From the NCBI RefSeq assembly GCF_021261325.1, contig NZ_JAJSBI010000013.1:62001-126000 (forward strand): a DNA stretch of 64,000 nucleotides, read 5' to 3'. This stretch comes from Streptomyces guryensis (GTDB lineage: Bacteria > Actinomycetota > Actinomycetes > Streptomycetales > Streptomycetaceae). Of this stretch, positions 44,241 to 52,588 are shown one piece after another. The translations under genes and the position numbers were made by a program. How positions within the stretch are numbered: position 1 is the stretch's first letter; the number at the start of each line of letters is the position of its first letter. The notes below the pieces were generated by a model that worked only from the letters and a program-made list of their open reading frames with translations, made no database searches and had not been told where the DNA came from.

Positions 44241-44273
44241 TTGTCCACAGGACACGCCCGCAAGTTATCCACA
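44241..44273 (+). promoter_or_regulatory. Two DnaA boxes upstream of paaA
   Basis: TTGTCCACA (44241-44249) and TTATCCACA (44265-44273), same orientation, 24 bp apart start to start. The first is the preferred Streptomyces DnaA box and the second the E. coli consensus. They lie about 100-130 bp before paaA. Confidence 0.55.
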
Positions 44274-44318
44274 GCGGTTGACACCTTACGGCGCTCGTCC
44301 CACCATGGAATCGCACGA

Positions 44319-44332
44319 ACCGAACGATCGGT
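44319..44332. promoter_or_regulatory. Candidate TetR (PaaR-type) operator upstream of paaABCDE
   Basis: ACCGA-ACGA-TCGGT, 43 bp before the paaA ATG; inverted copy of the 39291 site (exact reverse complement over 14 bp). Confidence 0.65.
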
Positions 44333-44374
44333 CGGGAGCCAGCTCCGGACAGGGCCCAGGTCGAGGGGGACCGC

Positions 44375-45393
<1,019 letters not shown>

Positions 45394-45397
<4 letters not shown>

Positions 45398-45681
45398 CGA
45401 ACACCGACTGGCCCCTGTGGGAGGTCTTCGTGCGCTCGCGCCGCGGCCTCTCGCACACCCACGCCGGCAGCCTGCACGCGCCGGACGCGGAGTTCGCCCT
45501 GCGCAACGCCCGCGACCTGTACACCCGACGCGGCGAGGGCGTCTCGATCTGGGTCGTCCCGTCGTCCGCGATCACCGCTTCCTCCCCGGACGAGAAGGAC
45601 CCGTTCTTCGAACCGGCCGCCGACAAGCCGTACCGGCACCCGACGTTCTACGAGATCCCGGAGGGGGTGAAGCACCTGTGA
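45394..45681 (+). CDS. paaB: Phenylacetyl-CoA epoxidase subunit PaaB
   Basis: Protein of 95 residues, full family length: WPLWEVFVRSRRGLSHTHAGSLHAPDAEFALRNARDLYTRRGEGVSIWVVPSSAI. PaaB bridges the PaaAC dimers. ATG overlaps the paaA stop (ATGA), and its TGA overlaps the GTG of paaC. Confidence 0.92.
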
Positions 45682-46397
45682 CGACGACAGTCTCTGCAAC
45701 CGCCGCCCTCGCCCTCGGCGACGACGCCCTGGTGCTCTCGCACCGGCTCGGCGAATGGGCGGGCCACGCGCCCGTCCTGGAGGAGGAGGTCGCCCTCGCC
45801 AACATCGCGCTGGACCTGCTGGGCCAGGCCCGCGTGCTGCTGTCCACGGCGGGCGACGAGGACGAGCTGGCATATCTGCGCGAGGAGCGCGCCTTCCGCA
45901 ACCTCCAGCTGGTGGAACAGCCGAACGGCGACTTCGCCCACACCATCGCCCGCCAGCTCTACTTCTCCACCTACCAGCACCTGCTGTATGCCGGACTTGC
46001 CGCCACGGACGGCCCTTTCGCAGACCTGGCCGCAAAGGCCGTCAAGGAGGTCGCCTACCACCGCGACCACGCCGAGCAGTGGACCCTGCGCCTCGGTGAC
46101 GGGACGGAGACCGGCCACGAGCGCATGCAGCGCGCGTGCACGGCCCTGTGGCGGTTCACCGGCGAGATGTTCCAGCCGGTGGACGGACTGGACGTGGACC
46201 TGGCCGGGATGGAGACGGCCTGGCTGGAGTCCGTCCGGGCCGTGCTGCACCGGGCGACCCTGACGGTACCGGAGGGGCCGCGCACCGGGGCATGGTCGGC
46301 CGGCGCGGGCCGCCAGGGCGTGCACACCGAGTCCTTCGGCCGGATGCTCGCCGAGATGCAGCACCTGCACCGCAGCCACCCGGGGGCGTCATGGTGA
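45678..46397 (+). CDS. paaC: Phenylacetyl-CoA epoxidase structural subunit PaaC
   Basis: Ferritin-like subunit of 239 residues: LVLSHRLGEWAGHAPVLEEEVALANIALDLLGQARVLL, FRNLQLVEQPNGDFAHTIARQLYFSTYQHLLY, VKEVAYHRDHAEQWTLRLGDGT. It pairs with PaaA but is not itself the catalytic iron site. GTG 45678 overlaps the paaB stop (GTGA). Confidence 0.92.
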   Translation: MTTTVSATAALALGDDALVLSHRLGEWAGHAPVLEEEVALANIALDLLGQARVLLSTAGDEDELAYLREERAFRNLQLVEQPNGDFAHTIARQLYFSTYQHLLYAGLAATDGPFADLAAKAVKEVAYHRDHAEQWTLRLGDGTETGHERMQRACTALWRFTGEMFQPVDGLDVDLAGMETAWLESVRAVLHRATLTVPEGPRTGAWSAGAGRQGVHTESFGRMLAEMQHLHRSHPGASW

Positions 46398-46909
46398 CGA
46401 CGACCACCGCCCTGGAGTCGGCACTGCTCGAGATCGCCGGTTCGGTGCCCGACCCCGAGCTGCCCGTGCTCACCCTCCAGGAGCTGGGCGTCCTGCGCGC
46501 GGTGCATGTGCGCGGCGCAGAGTCGGTCGAGGTCGAGCTGACGCCGACATACACCGGCTGCCCGGCCATCGAGGCGATGTCCCTGGACATCGAGCGCGTA
46601 CTGCACGCGCACGGCATGCGGGACGTCACCGTCCGCACGGTGCTGCGGCCCGCCTGGTCGACCGACGACATCACCGCCGAAGGGCGGCGCAAACTGCGGG
46701 AGTTCGGGATAGCGCCCCCACGCGTGCGAGAGGCGTCCGGACCGGTCCCCGTATCGCTGGGCCCGACCCGCACGCTGGAGCCGGTGCCCTGCCCGCACTG
46801 CGGCAGCACCGACACGGAGCTGCTCAGCCGCTTCTCCTCCACCGCCTGCAAGGCCCTGCGGCGCTGCCTGGCCTGCCGTGAACCCTTCGACCACTTCAAG
46901 GAGCTGTGA
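46391..46909 (+). CDS. paaD: Phenylacetate pathway Fe-S/maturation protein PaaD
   Basis: Protein of 172 residues: DUF59/MIP18 domain (IAGSVPDPELPVLTLQELGVLRAV, TPTYTGCPAIEAMSLDIERVL) plus a C-terminal zinc-ribbon-like Cys cluster (CPHCGSTDTELLSRFSSTACKALRRCLACREPFDHFK). Thought to help assemble metal centres of the epoxidase complex. Start ATG 46391 overlaps paaC by 7 bp. Confidence 0.9.
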   Translation: MVTTTTALESALLEIAGSVPDPELPVLTLQELGVLRAVHVRGAESVEVELTPTYTGCPAIEAMSLDIERVLHAHGMRDVTVRTVLRPAWSTDDITAEGRRKLREFGIAPPRVREASGPVPVSLGPTRTLEPVPCPHCGSTDTELLSRFSSTACKALRRCLACREPFDHFKEL

Positions 46910-47970
46910 TGGCCCGCTTCCACACGCTCCGGGTGGCGGCGGTCGACCGGCTCACCGACGACTCCGTGGCCCTCACCCTCACCGTGCCCCAGGAGCTGCG
47001 CGAGGAATACCGGCACGCCCCGGGCCAGCACCTCGCCCTGCGGCGCCTGGTCGACGGAGCGGAGATACGGCGCACGTACTCCATCTGCTCCCCGGCACCG
47101 GCCCCCGACGGCGCGGGCCCTCGCACCCTGCGGGTCGGCGTGCGGCTGGTCGAGGGCGGAGCCTTCTCGACCTACGCGCTCAAGGAGATCAACGTCGGCG
47201 ACGAGCTGGAGGTGATGACCCCGGCCGGCCGCTTCACCCTCGACCCCGCGCCCGGCCTGTACGCGGCCGTCGTCGGCGGCAGCGGCATCACCCCGGTGCT
47301 GTCGATCGTCTCGACACTGCTGGCACGCGAGCCGGGGGCCCGGTTCTGTCTGATACGCGGCGACCGTACGGCCGCCTCGACGATGTTCCTGGACGAGGTC
47401 GCCGATCTGAAGGACCGGTATCCGGGGCGGCTGCAGCTGGTGACGGTGCTGTCCCGGGAGGAACAGCAGGCGGGGCTGCCGTCCGGGCGGCTCGACCAGG
47501 AGCGGCTGACCGGGCTGCTGCCGGCGCTGCTGCCGGTGGGGCAGGTGGCGGGATGGTTCCTGTGCGGGCCGTTCGGGCTGGTGCAAGGGGCCGAGCGGGC
47601 CCTGCGCGGCCTCGGTGTGGCGCGTACGCGCATCCACGAGGAGATCTTCCACGTGGAGGCGGCCGCCCCCATGCCCGCCGCGGCCGCCCCCGCGCACAGC
47701 ACGGTCACCGCCCGGCTCGACGGCCGCGGCGGCACCTGGCCCGTGCAGGAGGGCGAGTCCCTGCTGGAGACGGTCCTGCGCAACCGGCCCGACGCGCCCT
47801 ACGCCTGCAAGGGCGGGGTGTGCGGCACCTGCCGGGCCTTCCTGGTCACCGGCGAGGTGCGCATGGACCGCAACTTCGCGCTGGAACCGGAGGAGACGGA
47901 GGCGGGATACGTGCTGGCATGCCAGTCGCATCCGGTGACGGAGAAGGTGGAGCTGGACTTCGACCGCTGA
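46909..47970 (+). CDS. paaE: Phenylacetyl-CoA epoxidase reductase PaaE
   Basis: NADPH-flavin-2Fe2S reductase of 353 residues. FAD domain: HLALRRLVDGAEIRRTYSICSP; NAD(P) domain: VVGGSGITPVLSIVSTLL and GWFLCGPFGLVQGAERAL; C-terminal plant-type ferredoxin with PYACKGGVCGTCRAFLVTG and the last Cys in GYVLACQSHPV. Delivers electrons to PaaA. ATG 46909 shares a base with the paaD stop (TGATG); GTG one codon earlier is possible. Last gene of the operon. Confidence 0.92.
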   Translation: MARFHTLRVAAVDRLTDDSVALTLTVPQELREEYRHAPGQHLALRRLVDGAEIRRTYSICSPAPAPDGAGPRTLRVGVRLVEGGAFSTYALKEINVGDELEVMTPAGRFTLDPAPGLYAAVVGGSGITPVLSIVSTLLAREPGARFCLIRGDRTAASTMFLDEVADLKDRYPGRLQLVTVLSREEQQAGLPSGRLDQERLTGLLPALLPVGQVAGWFLCGPFGLVQGAERALRGLGVARTRIHEEIFHVEAAAPMPAAAAPAHSTVTARLDGRGGTWPVQEGESLLETVLRNRPDAPYACKGGVCGTCRAFLVTGEVRMDRNFALEPEETEAGYVLACQSHPVTEKVELDFDR

Positions 47971-48014
47971 AGCGAGAGCGGGGCGTTCCGGGTCGGCGGA
48001 CCGTTCCCTTCTTC

Positions 48015-48044
48015 TAGAACTTGTTCTATCTTGACGGTCCGTCA
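48015..48044. promoter_or_regulatory. Two adjacent palindromes in front of an acyl-CoA dehydrogenase
   Basis: TAGAAC-TT-GTTCTA (48015-48028) fits the KstR-type pattern TnnAACnnGTTnnA. Three bases later TGACGG-T-CCGTCA (48032-48044) is a second perfect palindrome. The start codon is at 48076, so both could act as operators. Confidence 0.6.
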
Positions 48045-48075
48045 GATCAGCGGACCCTCCGGAGGGACAAGGACC

Positions 48076-49221
48076 GTGGACTTCACCTTCACCGAGGAGC
48101 AGCAGGCGGCGGCCGAGGCGGCACGGGGTGTGTTCGCCGGGGTCGAGCCGGACACGGTGCCCAGCCCCTCCCTCGTCCCCGGCGCCGTCGCCGAGGACTT
48201 CGACCGCGCGCTGTGGACCAGGCTCGCGGAGGCGGACCTGCTGAGCCTGCTGCTGGACGCGGAGTTCGGCGGGGCGGGCCTGGACGCCATCGCGCTCTGC
48301 CTGGTGCTGCGGGAGTCGGCCAGGGTCCTGGCGCGTGTGCCGCTGCTGGAGACCAGTGCGGCCGCCGCGGCCGTACAGGCATACGGAGGCGAGGAGTTGA
48401 AGTCGGCGCTGCTCACCCGCGCGGGGCGGGGCGAGGCGGTGCTGACCGTCGCCGCGAACGGCCGTACCGGCCACGACCCGGCCGAACTCGCCGTGACCGC
48501 ACGGCAGGAGGGCGCCGAGTGGGTCCTGGACGGGGTGCAGACCGCCGTGCCGTGGGCGCACACCGCGGACCTCGTCGTCGTGCCGGCCCATACGACCTCC
48601 GACACGACCTCCGACCGCACCCTCCTCGCCGTGGTCCCCCGCATCCACCAAGGCGTCGTTCTCGGCGAGCAGGTCTCCACCACGGGCGAGCGGCTCGGCG
48701 AACTGCGCCTGGATTCCGTACGGATCGCGGCCCGCGACGTCGTCGAAGCCGACGGCGCCTGGGAGTGGCTGCGCGAACTGCTGACCACAGGGACGTGCGC
48801 GCTGGCCCTGGGCCTCGGCGAACGGGTCCTCGCGATGACCAGTGAATACACCGGGAAACGGGAGCAGTTCGGATACCCCGTCGCCACCTTCCAGGCCGTC
48901 GCCGTGCAGGCCGCCGACCGTTACATCGACCTGCGCGCGATGGAGGCCACCCTGTGGCAGGCCGCGTGGCGGATCGCCTCGGGGGCACCCGGCGTACTGC
49001 CCGCCTCCGGTGACGTCGCCGTCGCCAAGATCTGGGCGTCGGAGGGCGTACGGCGGGTCGTGCAGACGGCACAGCATCTGCACGGCGGGTTCGGGGCGGA
49101 CGTCGAGTACCCGCTGCACCGCTACCACGCCTGGGCCAAGCACCTGGAGCTGCAGCTGGGCCCGCCTGCGGCGCACGAGGAGGCCCTGGGCGACCTGCTG
49201 GCGGCACACCCGCTGGGCTGA
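48076..49221 (+). CDS. Acyl-CoA dehydrogenase family protein
   Basis: FAD-dependent dehydrogenase fold, 381 residues: N-terminal helical domain MDFTFTEEQQAAAEAARGVFAG, LLLDAEFGGAGLDAIALCLVLRES; C-terminal domain MTSEYTGKREQFGYPVATFQAVAVQAADRYIDLRAMEATL, and IWASEGVRRVVQTAQHLHGGFGADVEYPLHRYHAWAK. The usual catalytic Glu position is not clear by eye, and the middle beta domain is divergent, as in the FadE-type subunits that work as heteromers in sterol side-chain degradation. GTG 48076 with AAGGA/GGAGG upstream. Two palindromes precede it. It follows paaE by about 100 bp but seems separately controlled. Confidence 0.83.
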   Translation: MDFTFTEEQQAAAEAARGVFAGVEPDTVPSPSLVPGAVAEDFDRALWTRLAEADLLSLLLDAEFGGAGLDAIALCLVLRESARVLARVPLLETSAAAAAVQAYGGEELKSALLTRAGRGEAVLTVAANGRTGHDPAELAVTARQEGAEWVLDGVQTAVPWAHTADLVVVPAHTTSDTTSDRTLLAVVPRIHQGVVLGEQVSTTGERLGELRLDSVRIAARDVVEADGAWEWLRELLTTGTCALALGLGERVLAMTSEYTGKREQFGYPVATFQAVAVQAADRYIDLRAMEATLWQAAWRIASGAPGVLPASGDVAVAKIWASEGVRRVVQTAQHLHGGFGADVEYPLHRYHAWAKHLELQLGPPAAHEEALGDLLAAHPLG

Positions 49222-49240
49222 CCGCCGCGGCCGCCGCGAG

Positions 49241-49588
49241 CTACAGGACGAAGCCGGGCTGTCCCTCGTCCGTCACCACCGGACGGCCCACTGCCGCCCA
49301 CACCTGCATGCCGCCGTCGACGTTCACGGCGTCGATGCCCTGCTGCACGAGGTACATCGCGACCTGCGCCGAGCGTCCGCCGGAGCGGCAGATCACGTTG
49401 ACGCGGCCGTCCTGCGGCGCGGCCTCGGTCAGCTCGCCGTAGCGGGCGACGAAATCACTGATGGGGATGTGCAGTGCCCCTTCGGCGTGACCCGCCTGCC
49501 ACTCGTCCGCCTCGCGGACGTCCAGCAGGAAGTCGCCGTCCTTGAGGTCCCCGACCTCGACCGTGGGCACACCAGCTCCGAAATGCAT
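49241..49588 (-). CDS. Rhodanese-like domain protein
   Basis: Single rhodanese domain of 115 residues. Active-site loop with catalytic Cys: NVICRSGGRSAQVAMYLVQQG; N-terminal strand LLDVREADEWQAGHAEGALHIPISDF. Transfers sulfane sulfur to a thiol acceptor. Convergent with the acyl-CoA dehydrogenase gene. Confidence 0.87.
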   Translation of the reverse strand: MHFGAGVPTVEVGDLKDGDFLLDVREADEWQAGHAEGALHIPISDFVARYGELTEAAPQDGRVNVICRSGGRSAQVAMYLVQQGIDAVNVDGGMQVWAAVGRPVVTDEGQPGFVL

Positions 49589-49642
49589 GCCTGAAACGCT
49601 ACCCGACGCGGCCGGGCAGGGAACCGGCCCCCTGAGGGGGAA

Positions 49643-50488
49643 CTAGCCGAGCAGCTCGGCCAGCTCCGCCTCACGCTGGGAGACATCGGCCAGGAGCTTC
49701 TCGGCGATTTCCTCCAGGAGCCGGTCGGGATCGTCCGGCGCCAGCCGGAGCATCGCCCCGATCGCGCTCTCCTCCAGTTCCTTGGCGACCAGCGAGAGCA
49801 GTTCCTTGCGCTGGGCGAGCCATTCGAGGCGGGCGTAGAGCTCCTCGCTGCGGCTCGGACCGCGCTCCTGGGGCGCCGGGCCCTTGGCCCACTCCTCGGC
49901 CAGCTCCCGCAGCAGAAGCTCGTCGCCGCGGGAGTAGGCCGCGTTGACCCGGGTGATGAACTCCTCGCGCCGCGCCCGCTCGGTGTCGTCCTGGGCCAGG
50001 TCGGGGTGGGCCTTGCGGGCCAGTTCGCGGTAGAGCTTGCGGGCCTCGTCACTGGGACGCACCCGCTGCGGGGGCCGCACGGGCTGGTCCGTGAGCATCG
50101 CCACGGCCTCCGGGAAGAGCCCCTCCCCGTCCATCCAGCCGTGGAACAGCTCCTCGACGCCGGGCATCGGCAGCACCCGGGCCCGGGCCTCGTCGGCCTT
50201 GCGGTGGTCCTCGGGGTCGCCGGTGCGGGCGGCCCGTGCCTCGGCGATCTGCGCGTCCAGTTCGTCGAGGCGGGCATACATCGGGCCGAGCTTCTGGTGG
50301 TGCAGCCGGGAGAAGTTCTCGACCTCCACGCGGAAGGTCTCGACAGCGATCTCGTACTCGATCAGCGCCTGCTCGGCGGCCCGCACGGCCCGCTCCAGCC
50401 GCTCCTCGGGACGCGGCGCACCGTCCTGGGGCGTCGCCTGCTCCTCGCCGGCGACACCACCACCCTGCTCAGCTTCCGGGCTCGTCAC
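49643..50488 (-). CDS. J-domain (DnaJ-like) protein
   Basis: Protein of 281 residues. An N-terminal coiled-coil-prone region (AVRAAEQALIEYEIAVETFRVEVENF, KLGPMYARLDELDAQIAEARAAR) precedes a J domain around residues 145-200: ARKLYRELARKAHPDLAQDDTERARREEFITRVNAAYSRGDELLL, with the HPD motif intact. It should stimulate a DnaK-type ATPase; no Cys-rich or C-terminal DnaJ domain. Start GTG 50488 places a short acidic leader before the coil. Confidence 0.82.
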   Translation of the reverse strand: MTSPEAEQGGGVAGEEQATPQDGAPRPEERLERAVRAAEQALIEYEIAVETFRVEVENFSRLHHQKLGPMYARLDELDAQIAEARAARTGDPEDHRKADEARARVLPMPGVEELFHGWMDGEGLFPEAVAMLTDQPVRPPQRVRPSDEARKLYRELARKAHPDLAQDDTERARREEFITRVNAAYSRGDELLLRELAEEWAKGPAPQERGPSRSEELYARLEWLAQRKELLSLVAKELEESAIGAMLRLAPDDPDRLLEEIAEKLLADVSQREAELAELLG

Positions 50489-50552
50489 CCGACCAGCGTA
50501 GGCCACTGCGGGCACGCACCCCGTCGGCCGCCGCCTCCTGCGGACGCTCCCC

Positions 50553-51983
50553 TCACACCCCTGTCTCCGCCGCGATCCGCCCCGACCGCACCGCCGCCAC
50601 CAGATCGGCGTGGTCGGCCTCCGTGCGGTCGGCGTAGGCGACGCCGAAGTCGGCGATCGCCTCGTCCAGTTCCTCGATCTTGCCGCAGTACCCGGCGACC
50701 AGGCGCGGGTCGGCGCTGTGGGAGTGGGCACGGGCCAGGAGCGCGCCGGTCATACGGCCGTAGTCGTCTATCTGGTCGGCGGCCAGCGCCGCCGGGTCGA
50801 CACTGCCCTTGCGATTGCGGAACTGCCGTACCTGGAAGGGCCGCCCCTCCACCGTCGTCCAGCCCAGCAGGATGTCGCTGACGACCTGCATGCGCTTCTG
50901 CCCGAGAACCACCCGGCGGCCCTCGTGCTCCACCTCCGGCGCCTCGAAGCCCGCGGTCACCAGGTGCGGCACCAGCGTCGAGGGGCGGGCCTCCTTCACC
51001 TGGAGGACGAGCGGCTGCCCCCGGTGGTCCAGGAGCAGCACGACGTACGACCGGGTGCCGACACTGCCCGTGCCGACGACCCGGAAGGCGACGTCGTGCA
51101 CCGCGTGGCGGGCCAGCAGCGGGAGCCGGTCCTCGGAGAGCGTCGTCACATACTGCTCGAGGGCCGCCGCCACCGCCGCGGCCTCCGCGTCCGGCACGCG
51201 CCGCAGCACCGGCAGCGCCTCGACGAAGCGGCGCCCGCCGTCCTCGGCCTCCTCCGTCGACTTCGCCGCGAAGCGCCCGCTCGTATTGGCCCGCGCCTTC
51301 TCGGAGACCCGCTCCAGCGTGCCGAGCAGGTCGTGGGCGTCGGCGTGGGAGACGAGTTCCTCGTCCGCGATGGCGTTCCACGCGTCCAGCACGGGCAGTT
51401 TGGCGAGCAGCCGCATGGTGCGGCGGTAGGCGCCGGTCGCGTCGTAGGCCGCCTTGCGGCAGTGGTCCTCGTCGGCACCGGCCTCCCGGCCCGCGAGCAC
51501 GAGGGAGGCGGCCAGCCGCTTCAGGTCCCACTCCCAGGGGCCGCGGACGGTCTCGTCGAAGTCGTTGAGGTCGATGACCAGGTCGCCGCGGGCATCGCCG
51601 TACAGACCGAAGTTGGCGGCATGCGCGTCTCCGCAGATCTGCGCACGGATCCGGGTCATGGGGGTGCGCGCGAGGTCGTACGCCATGAGACCGGCCGAAC
51701 CGCGCAGGAAGGCGAAGGGGGTGGCCGCCATGCGGCCCGCGCGTATCGGAGTGAGCTCGGCGATCCGGCCGCGGTGCGACTCCTCGACCGCGTCGGCCGC
51801 GTGCGGGCGGGAGCCGTCGAGGTCGAGCGCGGAGTGCGTGCTGCGCGGCACCCGCTTGCGCAGCGCCTTGCCCTCGTCCTTGGGCGAGCCCTCGGCGGGC
51901 CACTCGGCGAAGCCCCGCACCCGGGGGAGCCGCGGCCCGCCCGACTCCGCCGCTTCCGCCGCTGCCTCTACGATTCCGGTCAC
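50553..51983 (-). CDS. DUF2252 domain protein
   Basis: Protein of 476 residues with the DUF2252 fold (kinase/aminoglycoside-phosphotransferase-like): RMAATPFAFLRGSAGLMAYDL, AQICGDAHAANFGLYGDARGDLVIDLNDFDETVRGPWEWDLKRLAASLV (HANFG-like catalytic loop and DxNDFDE), LVLQVKEARPSTL. Enzymatic activity untested for the family. GTG 51983 chosen because GGGGAGG precedes it and the extension to 52220 is unlike the family. Confidence 0.82.
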   Translation of the reverse strand: MTGIVEAAAEAAESGGPRLPRVRGFAEWPAEGSPKDEGKALRKRVPRSTHSALDLDGSRPHAADAVEESHRGRIAELTPIRAGRMAATPFAFLRGSAGLMAYDLARTPMTRIRAQICGDAHAANFGLYGDARGDLVIDLNDFDETVRGPWEWDLKRLAASLVLAGREAGADEDHCRKAAYDATGAYRRTMRLLAKLPVLDAWNAIADEELVSHADAHDLLGTLERVSEKARANTSGRFAAKSTEEAEDGGRRFVEALPVLRRVPDAEAAAVAAALEQYVTTLSEDRLPLLARHAVHDVAFRVVGTGSVGTRSYVVLLLDHRGQPLVLQVKEARPSTLVPHLVTAGFEAPEVEHEGRRVVLGQKRMQVVSDILLGWTTVEGRPFQVRQFRNRKGSVDPAALAADQIDDYGRMTGALLARAHSHSADPRLVAGYCGKIEELDEAIADFGVAYADRTEADHADLVAAVRSGRIAAETGV

Positions 51984-52061
51984 ACCGACCGCCTCCCCCG
52001 CACCCGCACGAACATCAACTCGTGCCGACCGTACAGCCGGCGGCCGAGGCGCGTCAGACCC

Positions 52062-52088
52062 TGTGGACAACTCCACGCCTGTGGAAAA
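52062..52088 (-). promoter_or_regulatory. Two DnaA-box-like sequences upstream of the DUF2252 gene
   Basis: On the minus strand TTGTCCACA (52070-52062) and TTTTCCACA (52088-52080). The first is a perfect Streptomyces DnaA box. They are about 80-105 bp before the start at 51983. Another TTTTCCACA is at 39258-39266. Confidence 0.4.
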
Positions 52089-52380
52089 CACCTCCCGGAC
52101 CGGCTGGGCGGGCCATGTGATGGTCCTCGCAGCGCCCTGAACCTGCTGCCGGACCAGCACATCCGAGTGGACCGGGCGGACCGGATCGCCCGATGTGGCG
52201 GGCCGGGATCCGGCGGTCATCGAGTGCGGTCACTGCCGTCGGGATCGTTTGCTTTCGATGACGAGAGCTCCGTACCGGGCCCGTCGTGACGACGTCCGAC
52301 GGGGCGATGGTTCTGTTTCCATCCCCCGTCTCATCAGGGAAAACAAACGCGGCGCCGCTGGTACGAACAACTTCTCCTCC

Positions 52381-52484
52381 GGACGTCACAGTCGGACGTC
52401 ACAGTCGGACGTCACAGTCGGACGTCACAGTCGGACGTCACAGTCGGACGTCACAGTCGGACGTCACAGTCGGACGTCACAGTC
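52381..52484. repeat. Eight perfect copies of a 13-bp repeat upstream of the STAND NTPase gene
   Basis: GGACGTCACAGTC occurs eight times head to tail without a single mismatch (52381-52484), followed by GGAAAG. Each unit contains the palindrome GACGTC. If read as protein the period is 13 residues, but the HTH domain of the gene begins well downstream, so it is more likely an operator or iteron-like array. It belongs to a 605-bp stretch (51984-52588) without another gene. Confidence 0.95.
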
Positions 52485-52537
52485 GGAAAGGGTTCTCGCC
52501 CGAGGGGGACGAAAAGTACCTTGTGCTGCCGATCAGC

Positions 52538-52573
52538 TTTTTGTTCTTGCACGCGTTTTTGTTCTTGCACGCG
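52538..52573. repeat. 18-bp perfect direct duplication just before the STAND NTPase start
   Basis: TTTTTGTTCTTGCACGCG at 52538-52555 is repeated immediately at 52556-52573, 15 bp before the ATG. The T-rich strand is unusual for this genome. Confidence 0.92.
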
Positions 52574-52588
52574 AAAGAGGCTTCACCG

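Noticed and set aside
47647..47661. CCACGTGG inside paaE as a second parS
   Set aside because: Only the central CACGTG matches; outer bases differ from GTTTCACGTGAAAC. Other CACGTG hexamers in the window fail likewise.
46156..49209. 1017-residue minus-strand open frame across paaC-paaE and the acyl-CoA dehydrogenase
   Set aside because: Antisense shadow; the plus-strand frames have full catalytic motifs and overlapping start/stop codons.
52381..52484. Possible CRISPR array
   Set aside because: Units are 13 bp with no spacers and there are no cas genes nearby.
52286..52588. Longer N-terminus for the STAND protein starting at GTG 52286, with the 13-bp array translated as 13-residue repeats
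   Set aside because: The extension is low-complexity, the HTH begins right after ATG 52589, and that ATG has its own AGAGG; kept only as a remote alternative.
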